Shown here: in pieces, positions 39,662 through 48,089 of the stretch
Position numbering within the stretch: the first letter of the stretch is position 1
Layout: each line of letters begins with the position of its first letter
Assembly: GCF_010726955.1 (NCBI RefSeq)
Contig: NZ_AP022603.1
Coordinates: forward strand, 1,426,001 to 1,490,000
DNA length: 64,000 nucleotides
Direction: 5' to 3'
Source of the DNA: Mycolicibacterium fallax
GTDB taxonomy: Bacteria > Actinomycetota > Actinomycetes > Mycobacteriales > Mycobacteriaceae
Notes under the pieces: generated by a model
The model's database searches: none
What the model saw: only the letters and a program-made list of their open reading frames with translations
What the model was told of the DNA's origin: nothing
Translations under genes and position numbers: made by a program

Positions 39662-40695
39662 CAGAGCTCGCGCAGCGCCTCGATCAGCCGGGCGCGCTCC
39701 AGCGTGCTCCCGGCCAGCGGGACCACGTTGAGGACGGTGACCCCGGACTCCCGGAACGCCGCGACGCGGTCCCGGACGAAACCGGCCGGACCGATCAAGG
39801 ACACGTCACGCACCAGCTCGTCGGGCACCGCCTTGGCGGCGGCGTCCTTGTCGCCGGCCAGGTAGAGCTGCTGGATCCGGTCGGCGGCCGCCCCGTACCC
39901 GTAGCGGGTGGCCAGGTCGTGGTAGAAGTTCTTGCCCTTGGCCCCCATGCCGCCGATGTAGAGCGCCAGGTGGGGTTTGATGAATTCCCGCAGCGGCTCG
40001 ACGTTTTCGCCGATCGCCAGCGCCGGCCCGGCGTAGACATCCAACGTTCCCAGCGCCGGGTCGCGGTTGGCCCGACCGGCGGCCAGCGCCGCACCCCACA
40101 CGTCGTTGGCCTTCTCCGGCAGGTAGAAGATCGGCTGCCAGCCCTCGGCGATCTCGGCGGCCAGCGCCACGTTCTTCGGTCCGAGCGCGGCCAGCAGGAT
40201 CGGAATGCGTTCGCGCACCGGTTCATTGATCAGCTTCAGCGGCTTGCCCAGGCCGGTGCCCTGGCCATCCGGCAGCGGAATTTGATAGTGCTTGCCCCGG
40301 TGTTCGAGCCGTTCCCGGCGCCACACCTGCCGGCAGATCTCGATGACCTCGCGGGTCCGCCCGATCGGCGCGTCGTATGGCACGCCGTGAAAGCCCTCGA
40401 TGACCTGCGGGCCCGAGGCGCCCAGGCCGAGGATGAAGCGGCCGTCGGAGACGTAGTCCAGGCCGGCGGCGGTCATCGCGGTGAGCGTCGGCGTGCGGGT
40501 GTAGAGCTGAAGCACCCCGGAGGCCAGCTGCACCCGTTCGGTCTTGGCGGCCAGATAGCCCAGCGCGCTGACCGCGTCGAAGGAGTACGCCTCGGGGACG
40601 AACACCACGTCGAGGCCGGCGCGTTCCAGATCGGCGACCTCGGCCGCGACCTCCTTGAAGCCGCCCGCGTAGTTGATCCCCAAGCCAATCCGCAC
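39658..40695 (-). CDS. LLM-class F420-dependent oxidoreductase
   Basis: The protein has 345 residues with a luciferase-like TIM barrel. The start [13 protein letters not shown], the [13 protein letters not shown] stretch and GTREVIEI-like helix ([14 protein letters not shown]) are typical of mycobacterial F420-dependent members. Substrate is unknown. It is 12 bp downstream of the NTF2-like gene and shares its promoter. Its 3' end overlaps the mmpL stop codon on the other strand. Confidence 0.87.
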   Translation of the reverse strand: MRIGLGINYAGGFKEVAAEVADLERAGLDVVFVPEAYSFDAVSALGYLAAKTERVQLASGVLQLYTRTPTLTAMTAAGLDYVSDGRFILGLGASGPQVIEGFHGVPYDAPIGRTREVIEICRQVWRRERLEHRGKHYQIPLPDGQGTGLGKPLKLINEPVRERIPILLAALGPKNVALAAEIAEGWQPIFYLPEKANDVWGAALAAGRANRDPALGTLDVYAGPALAIGENVEPLREFIKPHLALYIGGMGAKGKNFYHDLATRYGYGAAADRIQQLYLAGDKDAAAKAVPDELVRDVSLIGPAGFVRDRVAAFRESGVTVLNVVPLAGSTLERARLIEALRELC

Positions 40696-40707
40696 GTTCG
40701 TTCTCCT

Positions 40708-41130
40708 CTATCGGGCCTCGCGCGCGACGGCCTCGACGGCCTCGCGCTGAATCCGCTCGAACTGCTCGGCCATGGCGGCGGCCAGGGCGGTCGCGCCCGA
40801 CAGCGGACGCACCATCACCATAAAGTCATCGATCAGCCCGTCGGCGTTGACGTGCAGAAAATCACAGCCGGTGAGCCGCTTTCCGGCGATGGTCGCCTCG
40901 AACAGCAGCGCGTGATCGTGGCCGCCCGCGTCGTTGATCTCACGCAGGTAGCGGAAGTCCTCGAAGACCCGCAGCACGCCGCGCAGGATGGCCGCGGTGA
41001 TCGGCTTGCCCGGATACGGCCGGAACGCGACCGGACTGGTGAACACCACGTCGTCGGCCAGGCAGGCCTCCATCGCCGCGGCGTCACGGGCCTCGACGGC
41101 CGCACGGAATCGCTGCATCCCACACCCCAT
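40708..41130 (-). CDS. NTF2/SnoaL-like small protein
   Basis: The protein has 140 residues, or 136 if translation begins at the second ATG (41118), which has the better GGGGTGTGGG upstream. The pattern RFRAAVEARDAAAMEACLADDVVF and a later LHVNADGLI are typical of the cone-shaped NTF2-like fold used by isomerases, hydrolases and ligand-binding proteins. No specific activity can be assigned. It forms a two-gene operon with the LLM oxidoreductase. Confidence 0.8.
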   Translation of the reverse strand: MGCGMQRFRAAVEARDAAAMEACLADDVVFTSPVAFRPYPGKPITAAILRGVLRVFEDFRYLREINDAGGHDHALLFEATIAGKRLTGCDFLHVNADGLIDDFMVMVRPLSGATALAAAMAEQFERIQREAVEAVAREAR

Positions 41131-41137
41131 AACCGCT

Positions 41138-41155
41138 TAGTCAACTAATTGAGTA
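41138..41155. promoter_or_regulatory. Operator-like palindrome upstream of the NTF2/LLM operon
   Basis: The 18-bp stretch TAGTCAACTAATTGAGTA matches its own reverse complement at 14 of 18 positions (TAnTCAAnTAnTTGAnTA). It lies 8 bp upstream of the NTF2-like start and just past the PepSY gene end. It is AT-rich in GC-rich DNA and looks like a TetR- or MarR-type site. Confidence 0.5.
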
Positions 41156-41165
41156 CCGGCGGAGC

Positions 41166-42626
41166 CTATCCACCGGTACCGGCACTGTCCAGATCCGGTC
41201 GCCGGCGCCGACCGGCCAGCACCCCGGCGGCGACGTCGACGGCCACGAACCCGGCCAGGCTGATCCCCAGCAACGGGACGAACCAGCCGACGACCGCGGC
41301 GACGGCCAGCACCGCCACCGCGGTGGCCGGAGCCAGCGTGCTCAGCGCCCCGCGCCGCGGCGGCCGGCCGACCGCGCCCGGGCCGCGGGTCGGGCGGCGC
41401 TGCCACCACATCCGGTACCCGGCCACGATCACCGCCGTCAGCGCGGCCGCCAGCCCCAGCAGGGCCAGCTGATTGGGCAGCCCGAACAGGGTGCCCATGT
41501 GCAGTTGAATCCCCCAGGCCGCCAGCTTGGCGGCCAGCGGCCAGTCGGCGAACCAGGACACGTCGGTGATCTCACCGGTGGCCGGGTCCACCGCGACGGA
41601 GTTGTTGGACATCACCCAGGGCGCCCGGATCTGCCCGACGGTGAACGCCGACTGGGCATCCGCGGGCATCCCGACCTCCACGGCGCCGCCGATCCCGGCG
41701 CGCCGGGCCGCCGCCACGACGGTGTCCAACTCGGCCACCCGGACGGCGCCGGGCGTGACCGATACGGCCGGTTCGGGCGCGGGGCCGTGGCCGTGGCCGG
41801 CGGGGGCGCCGGCGGGGGCCGCCGGCGGCCCGGCCAGCGCGGTGCTCACCGTCGGGGTCGTCCAGGACAGCGCGGCGCGCAGCGCATCCACGTTGGCGCC
41901 GGCGTAGGCCGACCAGGTCAGCCCGGTCGCGGACAGCATCACCAGCCCGACGGCGATCCAGATCCCCAGCACGCCATGCCAATTCAGCGTCCGGCGCCGA
42001 CCCGTCGCGCCGCGCTGCACGGACAGCAGCCGGGCCGAGGACGCACCAGTGGCGCGCATCCGCCGGTACCGGGCGACCCACAGCCACAGCCCACCGAGGG
42101 CCACCACCCACAGCCAGGACGCGGCCAGCTCGCTGTAGAGCCGGCCGGGCTCACCCAGGTGCAGGCTGCGGTGCAGATTGTCCAGCCAGGTCCGCACCGG
42201 CAGCGCGCCGCTGCTGCCATAGACCGCCAGCGTGCCCTGGGACCGCGCGGTGGCCGGGTCGACGAACACCGCGAGGGTCTGGGACTCCCCCAGGCTGGGG
42301 TCGGCGAACATCACCCGGGTGGTCTGCCCGGCCGCGGCGGCCGGGCGGACCGCCACCGCGACCAGATCCGGGCGCACCTGCTGGGCGGCCCGCACCTGAT
42401 CGGGCAGCGGCAGCGCCGGGCCGTCGGTCTGGGCGCGCAGCTGGTCCCGGTAGCTCCACTGCTCCAGCGTCGGGGCGATCGCGTAAAGCCCGCCGGTGAC
42501 CGCGGCGATCAGCAGGAACGGGCCGACCAGCACCCCGGCGTAGAAGTGCAGTCGCATCAGCAGCGACCGATGCGCGCCGGTCGGGCCGGTGATCGACGCG
42601 ACGGTCTCGGTTTCGGTGATCGACAA
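41166..42626 (-). CDS. PepSY-associated membrane protein (PiuB type)
   Basis: The protein has 486 residues. It has four main transmembrane helices: one after LLMRLHFYAGVLVGPFLL, one around ASWLWVVALGGLWLWV, one around WHGVLGIWIAVGLVM, and two close to the C-terminus. PepSY-like extracellular loops lie between them. Several His residues within helices suit haem or metal binding. Family members are often iron-regulated. I see no iron box in the 150-bp gap upstream. Confidence 0.82.
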   Translation of the reverse strand: MSITETETVASITGPTGAHRSLLMRLHFYAGVLVGPFLLIAAVTGGLYAIAPTLEQWSYRDQLRAQTDGPALPLPDQVRAAQQVRPDLVAVAVRPAAAAGQTTRVMFADPSLGESQTLAVFVDPATARSQGTLAVYGSSGALPVRTWLDNLHRSLHLGEPGRLYSELAASWLWVVALGGLWLWVARYRRMRATGASSARLLSVQRGATGRRRTLNWHGVLGIWIAVGLVMLSATGLTWSAYAGANVDALRAALSWTTPTVSTALAGPPAAPAGAPAGHGHGPAPEPAVSVTPGAVRVAELDTVVAAARRAGIGGAVEVGMPADAQSAFTVGQIRAPWVMSNNSVAVDPATGEITDVSWFADWPLAAKLAAWGIQLHMGTLFGLPNQLALLGLAAALTAVIVAGYRMWWQRRPTRGPGAVGRPPRRGALSTLAPATAVAVLAVAAVVGWFVPLLGISLAGFVAVDVAAGVLAGRRRRPDLDSAGTGG

Positions 42627-42776
42627 ACGGGGGCCTCACTGTCGAGCGCCGCCGGAACCGGTGTCCGGGCGCGGATCCAGCGGTTACCGTTTCACACCGC
42701 GCCGACCTGCGCAATCACCAGAAAAACAGCCGGATCACCCGGAACTTTTCCGCCCCGGCAGCCGACTAATGCGGTT

Positions 42777-44216
42777 TCACCAGCCGATCGCGGCTGCCAG
42801 CTCGGCCAGCGCGGTCTCGGTCAGCGGGATCAGCGTGTCCACGTCGGGCACCAGGCTGCGGCCCGCAACGTAGCCGAACGAGACGGTGTCGGCGTAGGAG
42901 CAGATCGTGGCGTTGAGGCCGAAGCCGTCGAACACCGTGGAGACCGGGTACAGCGCGTCCAGGTGCGCCCCGTTGTAGTACATGTGCTCGCGCGGGCCGC
43001 GGACGTTGGAGATCGGCAGGTTGTAGCCGGTGCGCCACTTCACCGTCAGCGGAAGCATCGACAGCAGCAGCGTCGGCGCCAGGCTCGGCGCCGTCAGCAA
43101 CATCGAGGCCGCCGACCCCCGGCGCGCCACCTGGTCCTTGGCCCACGCCATCGACCGGTGGATCAGCGTCAGCCGCTCCGCCGGATCGGCCAGATCGGTG
43201 CCCAGCGGGCACTGCTGCAGCCCGAACATGTTTCCGCTGTCGGATCCGGCGCTGCCGTCCGGGGCGCCACCCTCCCCGGCGCGCACGCTGATCGGGCAGA
43301 TCCCGATCAGCGAACTGTCCGGAAGTTCGTCGTGGGCCAGCAGCCAGCCGCGCAGCGCCCCGGAGACGACGGTCATCAGCACGTCGTTGATGGTCACCGG
43401 ATCGCCGCTGCCGGCGCGGGCGGCGTCGGCGAGCTCGCGGAACCGCTGCAGCGGCCAGCTGCCGCCGGCCGCCGCGCGTTTGAAGCCCAGCGAATCGTTG
43501 AACCGGGTGAACGGGGCGCTCATCGGCACCGGGCTGATGCCCTCGACGGCGGCGCCGAGATAGTCGATCCCGCCGCCGATGATGTTGCGCGCCAAGTCGA
43601 TCGACGACGCGGCCGCGCCGGCGACCGCGGACAGCGCCGACGCCGGGTCGGGCAGGCCGTGCTCGGGCCGGGCCGGCTCGGGAGCATGCTCGCCGGCCGA
43701 GTAGAAGGGTTTGACGTCACGGGCCTCGGGGTCCGGACTGAGCCCGTCGGCAATCATCTGCATGCCCTCCACCCCGTCGACCAGGGTGTGGTGCAGCTTG
43801 ATGTAGAGGGCGTACCTGCCGTCGTCCAGGCCGTCGATGAGGTACGCCATCCACAGCGGCCGGTGCCGATCCAGCGGCAGCGAATGCAGGTCGGCGACCA
43901 GCTGCCACAGCTCGGGCTCCCCGGACCCGGCCGGCAGCACCCGGCGCTGCACATGGCTGTGCAGGTCGACCTCGACGTCCTCCCAGACCCAGCGGCCGAG
44001 GGTGTCCAGGCCGATCCGCGGGCGCTTGCTCAGCCGGGGGTCGACGCCGCCGAGGTTGATCAGGCCGTCGCGGTACAGGTCGTCGACGTAATGCCGATCG
44101 GATCCGGGCGGCGGGGTGAAGATCATCAGCGCCGCGACGTGCATCGGGTTGGTGAGCACATCACCGGTCATCATCGCCGCATCGATGGCGGCCATCGGGC
44201 GGTTAGCCGCCATCAC
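42777..44216 (-). CDS. WS/DGAT wax ester synthase / diacylglycerol acyltransferase
   Basis: The protein has 479 residues. The active-site motif HHxxxDG is present as LHHTLVDGVEG near residue 140, and the family's NVRGPREH segment lies near residue 400. It makes triacylglycerol or wax esters from acyl-CoA, for lipid storage. Length is normal. It lies 36 bp downstream of the alpha/beta-hydrolase gene on the same strand and is probably co-transcribed with it. Confidence 0.92.
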   Translation of the reverse strand: MMAANRPMAAIDAAMMTGDVLTNPMHVAALMIFTPPPGSDRHYVDDLYRDGLINLGGVDPRLSKRPRIGLDTLGRWVWEDVEVDLHSHVQRRVLPAGSGEPELWQLVADLHSLPLDRHRPLWMAYLIDGLDDGRYALYIKLHHTLVDGVEGMQMIADGLSPDPEARDVKPFYSAGEHAPEPARPEHGLPDPASALSAVAGAAASSIDLARNIIGGGIDYLGAAVEGISPVPMSAPFTRFNDSLGFKRAAAGGSWPLQRFRELADAARAGSGDPVTINDVLMTVVSGALRGWLLAHDELPDSSLIGICPISVRAGEGGAPDGSAGSDSGNMFGLQQCPLGTDLADPAERLTLIHRSMAWAKDQVARRGSAASMLLTAPSLAPTLLLSMLPLTVKWRTGYNLPISNVRGPREHMYYNGAHLDALYPVSTVFDGFGLNATICSYADTVSFGYVAGRSLVPDVDTLIPLTETALAELAAAIGW

Positions 44217-44252
44217 GTCACGCTCCTGCCGGTCGAGGTCTTCTTCGGCAGG

Positions 44253-45512
44253 CTAGCGCTTTCCGACCAGCCCGGACTGCACAAGCGCGGCATCGACGAA
44301 CTTCTGCACCGGGCGGGCGGTGAAGAACCCGGTGTGGCCGCCGCGGTACCAGACGATTTCGGGTTTGCCCCAGTGCTCCCAGAGCCGGACCACCTGGTCG
44401 CGCGGGTGCACCACGCGATCGGCGACGCCGCCGTAGATGAACCGCCCGGCCATCGGCACCTTGGGCTGCATCGACAGCGGCGAGACCATCGCGGCCAGCG
44501 GGCGGGCGGCCTCGAGGGTCTTGCTGCGCGGGTCGTCGGGGCGGAAGCCGGCGTGCCGGCCCAGCAGGCCGACCAGGTCGGCCACCGGAACACCCAGGAT
44601 CGCGCAGGTCAGCCGCGGATCAACGCTGGCGACCAGCGAGGACACGTAGCCGCCCAGCGAGATGGCGTTCAGGCCGATCGGGGCGGCCGGTTCCTGGCTG
44701 CGAATCCAGGACAGCAGCCGGCGGACGTCCCAGACGGCCTGGCCGGCGAAGTGGATGTCGTCGAGGACCTCCTCACCGGGGATGGCCTTACCCTTGGGCA
44801 GGTCCTTGGCCCGCGGTCCGTGCAGCGGGTTGACCGGCAGAATGACGTTGAGACCGAAGTCCTCGTGCAGGTGCCGGGCCCGGAACAGCGCCAGGTCGAT
44901 GCCGGCCCGGCCCATTTCGGCGCCGTGCACGCAGACCAGCCAGGGCCGCGGCTCGTCGTGGCGCAGCAGCAGTCCGTACACCTTGGCGTTGGAGGTGTAG
45001 GACTCCCAGCGCTCGGCGCCGGGTGCCCCCGGCTCCAGCTGGTAGCCGCTGTCGAAGACGAAGCGCTGGTAGGAGCGTCCCCGGCCCTTGACCTTGTGGA
45101 ATTCGATGTCGCTGAGCTGCGGCGGTGCGGCGAAGAAGCCCTCCGGGTTGTCCAGCCAGCCCTTGGCCCCGTAGAAGTCCAGCGCGGCGTGCACCTCGGC
45201 GTCGATCCGCTGGAAGGCCCGGGGCCGACTCAGCGGCCGCTGGGTCCGCAGCCCGGTCAGCACGATCTCGTCGCGCAGCGCCTGGCTGAGCAGCGCGACG
45301 GTCGGCCGTGCGACGGGCAGCTCGCTTTCGCCACTGCCGAGGTAGTGCCGCCAGGCCCCCGCGTAGAACCGTCCGGTCCGGGTCACCGGGCCCAGCGCGG
45401 TCTCCACCGCCGCGGGCAGCTGCCGCCGGCGGGCAGTTTTCGGTGCGGCTTCGGCGTCCGGCCGGGGCGACGTTTCCGGATCATTCACCGAATCGGTGCC
45501 TGAGGTTTCCAC
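44253..45512 (-). CDS. Alpha/beta hydrolase, mycobacterial lipase-like
   Basis: The protein has 419 residues from a GTG at 45512 with AAGGTGG upstream; an earlier GTG at 45611 lacks a site. The core hydrolase fold begins at ~190 (WLVCVHGAEMGRAGIDL). The nucleophile elbow is NAISLGGYVSS (~305), the Asp is probably in GGVADRVVHP, and the His in GGHTGFF (~395). The N-terminal ~180 residues are a family-specific helical region. It probably acts with the following WS/DGAT gene in acyl-lipid turnover (inference). Confidence 0.83.
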   Translation of the reverse strand: METSGTDSVNDPETSPRPDAEAAPKTARRRQLPAAVETALGPVTRTGRFYAGAWRHYLGSGESELPVARPTVALLSQALRDEIVLTGLRTQRPLSRPRAFQRIDAEVHAALDFYGAKGWLDNPEGFFAAPPQLSDIEFHKVKGRGRSYQRFVFDSGYQLEPGAPGAERWESYTSNAKVYGLLLRHDEPRPWLVCVHGAEMGRAGIDLALFRARHLHEDFGLNVILPVNPLHGPRAKDLPKGKAIPGEEVLDDIHFAGQAVWDVRRLLSWIRSQEPAAPIGLNAISLGGYVSSLVASVDPRLTCAILGVPVADLVGLLGRHAGFRPDDPRSKTLEAARPLAAMVSPLSMQPKVPMAGRFIYGGVADRVVHPRDQVVRLWEHWGKPEIVWYRGGHTGFFTARPVQKFVDAALVQSGLVGKR

Positions 45513-45664
45513 CGGTCCACCTTGGCCGACCCCGGCCGTTCCGGCAAATCTTGGCGCCTCAGGCGGCGGGCGAAATTCGGCGGCTGCGCGGCCACAATGT
45601 CGATTCCACACTTTCCGGCGCCGGCCGGTCCTACCATTTTTCTCCTACGGGAGCAGGTGTCACC

Positions 45665-46153
45665 ATGACGATCATCGGTAATTCCGCCGCCCTTGCCGTC
45701 GCCGCGCTGGCCCTCGGCCTGGCCGTTTCGGGGTGCACCGGTTCCTCGGAGTCCGGCGGGCCTGCCGGGACGACGGCCACCGTGCACGCCCCGGAGGTCG
45801 CCGCGGCCACCGACACCGATCTGGCCGCGCTGGTACCGAGCCCGGCGAACGCCACCACCAGCACCGGGCCCGACCGGATCGCCGATGGCGGCATTCACCT
45901 GCACTACCAGGTCGGCGGCGCCCCGGGCGCGGTGCTGGCGGCCTACCGGGCCGCGCTGGCGGACCGGGGCTGGACGGTCACCACGATCATCACCTCCGAG
46001 GGCGGCAACGGGGGCGGTGCGACCTACACCGGCACGCACGGCTCGGTGTACGGCGTCTTCGACGGCGGCGGCTTCGACTCGACCACCTACATCGACGTGT
46101 GCACCTGGCCGACCAAACCGGCCGAACCGAACTGCACCCGCGGCAAACGCTGA
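45665..46153 (+). CDS. Small exported lipoprotein of unknown function
   Basis: The protein has 162 residues. The ATG at 45665 was chosen because a hydrophobic signal with lipobox VSGC follows (Cys ~21) and GGGAGC lies upstream. The mature part is a single ~100-residue domain with YQVGGAPGAVLAAYRAALADRGW, reminiscent of domains found in other mycobacterial lipoproteins, and two cysteines near the end. No enzymatic motif is seen. Confidence 0.75.
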   Translation: MTIIGNSAALAVAALALGLAVSGCTGSSESGGPAGTTATVHAPEVAAATDTDLAALVPSPANATTSTGPDRIADGGIHLHYQVGGAPGAVLAAYRAALADRGWTVTTIITSEGGNGGGATYTGTHGSVYGVFDGGGFDSTTYIDVCTWPTKPAEPNCTRGKR

Positions 46154-46276
46154 ACGGTCCCCGAACCGCCGGTGACCGCTCGCGCCCGGGCACCCGGCCT
46201 GGGCTGCGGCGGCCGAGAACCACGGGCCGACGGATCGAGATCGGATTCGGGGAGCGCCTGGCACCGGCCGTCGTGT

Positions 46277-46282
46277 TATGCT
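46277..46282 (+). promoter_or_regulatory. Possible -10 element of the cold-shock gene
   Basis: TATGCT lies 53 bp before the start. The 5' leader that follows becomes AT-rich close to the gene, as is common for cold-shock mRNAs. Confidence 0.3.
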
Positions 46283-46334
46283 GCCCACGCGCGCATTTTG
46301 GTTGTCGCGTTTTCAAATGAGAGAAGTAAATTCA

Positions 46335-46538
46335 ATGGCACAGGGCACTGTGAAATGGTTCAACGGCGAAAAGGGCTTCGGCTTCATCGCCCCGGATGGC
46401 GGCGCGGCTGACGTCTTCGTCCACTACTCCGAGATCCAGGGCAGCGGATTCCGCTCGCTCGAGGAGAACGCTCGGGTTCAGTTCGAGGTCGAGCAGGGCG
46501 CCAAGGGCCCGCAGGCCGTCGGCGTTTCGGTCATCTGA
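46335..46538 (+). CDS. cspA: Cold-shock protein (CspA family)
   Basis: The protein has 67 residues and is a single OB-fold RNA/DNA-binding domain. RNP1 (KGFGFI) and RNP2 (VFVHYSEI) are both intact, so it should act as an RNA chaperone. GAGAGAAG precedes the ATG. A strong terminator follows 21 bp after the stop, so the transcript is monocistronic. Confidence 0.95.
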   Translation: MAQGTVKWFNGEKGFGFIAPDGGAADVFVHYSEIQGSGFRSLEENARVQFEVEQGAKGPQAVGVSVI

Positions 46539-46559
46539 CCAAAACCCAGACTTCGGAAA

Positions 46560-46596
46560 GCTGGTGCGGCGCACGCCGCACCAGCTTTCTTTTTTT
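46560..46596 (+). terminator. Intrinsic terminator of the cold-shock gene
   Basis: A perfect 10-bp stem (GCTGGTGCGG / CCGCACCAGC) with a 6-base loop is followed by a T-rich tract TTTCTTTTTTT. This is the clearest factor-independent terminator in the window. Confidence 0.95.
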
Positions 46597-46625
46597 GGTT
46601 CGGTTGAGTCTGCGCCGAGCGCTGG

Positions 46626-46766
46626 TCACTGCCCGGGGCGGTCGGAGTGCCGCCCCGACTGCTTCTTCGGGGCATCCGAAAAGACCAGTGGCGCAACATC
46701 ATTGTCGTTCACCACGGCCGGGGCCGTGGTGTCGTCCGGGTGCGAAAAAAGAACCTTCGAATCCAT
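46626..46766 (-). CDS. Candidate 46-residue small protein
   Basis: The frame opens with an ATG preceded by AGGAAT and encodes a hydrophilic, acidic-then-basic peptide (start MDSKVLFSHPDD, end RHSDRPGQ). Base composition is less GC-rich than its surroundings. It reads towards the cold-shock terminator from the opposite side. No homologue is recognised, and it may not be real. Confidence 0.35.
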   Translation of the reverse strand: MDSKVLFSHPDDTTAPAVVNDNDVAPLVFSDAPKKQSGRHSDRPGQ

Positions 46767-47081
46767 TGCGTAATTCCTAAGCGTCGAGTCCGTCGCCGCC
46801 GGGCCGGCAGCGGGGCGCGGCGCACAGCAGAACGGAATTGGGGGCGGGCCATTCGGCCTCATCCACCTTCGACGTTACACCCCGGGACCGGCGGTCCGAC
46901 CACACCCGCCGCCATCGGCGAGTTCCGCGGATCGGATCGCCGCGAACAATCACGTCAGTCCCGTTGCGCGCGAATCGGTTCCGGCGCTGTAGCGGGTTAA
47001 TCGGCGGTTCGACACGGCCCGCTTCGGGCGCTTCGACCCGGCCCGCTTCGGGCCGCGTCGGCGCGGCGGGCGAAACTCGTG
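46767..47081. other. Intergenic region between candidate small ORF and tRNA
   Basis: I see no credible gene. The region holds the 24-bp tandem repeat listed separately and otherwise only GC-rich sequence. Confidence 0.5.
47008..47055. repeat. 24-bp tandem repeat with hairpins, downstream of tRNA
   Basis: Two copies start with TTCGACxCGGCCCGCTTCGG. Each contains the small hairpin GCCCG-CTT-CGGGC. Read from the minus strand they follow the tRNA 3' end, so they may serve as processing or termination hairpins. Confidence 0.6.
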
Positions 47082-47155
47082 TGGGGCGGGCGGGGCTCGA
47101 ACCCGCGACCAAGGGATTATGAGTCCCCGGCTCTAACCAACTGAGCTACCGCCCC
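47082..47155 (-). tRNA. tRNA with CAU anticodon (elongator Met or Ile2)
   Basis: The 74-nt cloverleaf has a perfect acceptor stem GGGGCGG/CCGCCCC, discriminator A, a D-arm with GGTTAG, an anticodon loop CTCATAA (CAU), and a T-arm GCGGG-TTCGAGC-CCCGC. The CCA end is not encoded. CAU is read as Met, or as Ile after lysidine modification. Elongator Met is the more likely call. Confidence 0.93.
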
Positions 47156-47241
47156 CGGCATAGCGCGGCATCATGGTCGCACGCCCAGCCCGATCGGCGT
47201 GCACGAGGTCCCGCACCCCGACCCGCCCGGCCCCCACCGGG

Positions 47242-48045
47242 TTACCCGTAGATCGGCAGACCGTCGGGTCCGATCCGGTACCCCTCGGTGCCCTCGGAGA
47301 CCCGCGCGGCATCCGCACCGAGGGACACCGCGATCTTGTTGCACGAGTTGCGCAGCACATCGAAGGTCAGCTCGACGGCGGCGTCCCGGTCGTAGTGCGC
47401 CAGCAGCTCGGCGCCGTCGATCTGGGCCGGGGTCCAGAGCAGCGCGTCGGTGTAACGCAGCGCCGCCCGGTGCGCCGGTGACAGGACCGAGCTGTGCGAG
47501 TAGTCGTCGATGCCGTCGTACAGGTCCTCCGAGCCGCCGGCCTCCAGCGCCGAGCGTTCCCGCAGCGATTTGCACAGCCGGCAGTTGTGCGCCCGGGCGA
47601 CCCGCAGCCGCACCACCTCGGTGCTGACCGGGTCCAGGTCCGTCAGCTGCCCGATCCGGCCGACCATCCGGCCCAGCAGCAGCGCCGCCGGATCGGTGTG
47701 GTGGTCCCAGTCGCCGGCCTGCGGGGACCAGTCCACGCCGAGCGATCGCAGACCGGCCGCCACCCGGGGCACGAAGTCGGCCAGGTAGATCAACAGCGTC
47801 ACCGTGGCCACGTCGGCGCCCAACGACTCGGTGTAGGCGGCGCGCTGGGCGGCGGTGATCGCCGAAACGTCGGCGGAGAACTGCTCGGCGAACTCGGTGA
47901 TCATCGGATCGACCGGCCCACCTCGGGATTCGGCGGGCAGCGGCGGGCACCCGATGGTCGCCGCGCACACCTCGCGCACCGCGGCGTTCAGATCGGCGAA
48001 TTTCGGCGGCGACAGCGCCACCAACCGGGTCAGATCAGCCAGCAC
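47242..48045 (-). CDS. AhpD/carboxymuconolactone decarboxylase-like protein
   Basis: The protein has 267 residues from the GTG at 48045. The family's redox signature is present as HNCRLCKSLRE (CxxC, around residue 150), with a downstream helix of the AhpD fold. Members act as peroxidase partners or alkylhydroperoxidases. The N-terminal half is longer than in AhpD and unassigned. It lies 44 bp downstream of tldE on the same strand. Confidence 0.75.
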   Translation of the reverse strand: MLADLTRLVALSPPKFADLNAAVREVCAATIGCPPLPAESRGGPVDPMITEFAEQFSADVSAITAAQRAAYTESLGADVATVTLLIYLADFVPRVAAGLRSLGVDWSPQAGDWDHHTDPAALLLGRMVGRIGQLTDLDPVSTEVVRLRVARAHNCRLCKSLRERSALEAGGSEDLYDGIDDYSHSSVLSPAHRAALRYTDALLWTPAQIDGAELLAHYDRDAAVELTFDVLRNSCNKIAVSLGADAARVSEGTEGYRIGPDGLPIYG

Positions 48046-48089
48046 CCCGCCAGTATCCGCCAAATCCGGCGGCTTGTCCCGTCGTACGG

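Noticed and set aside
41499..45503. A 1,334-codon open frame on the plus strand across the PepSY, WS/DGAT and hydrolase genes
   Set aside because: Its translation is rich in Gly/Arg/His/Gln with no domain signal. It is the antisense shadow of three well-supported minus-strand genes, as expected at this GC content.
46838..47122. A 94-codon plus-strand frame overlapping the CAU tRNA
   Set aside because: It runs antisense through a well-formed tRNA and has no ribosome-binding site or domain signal.
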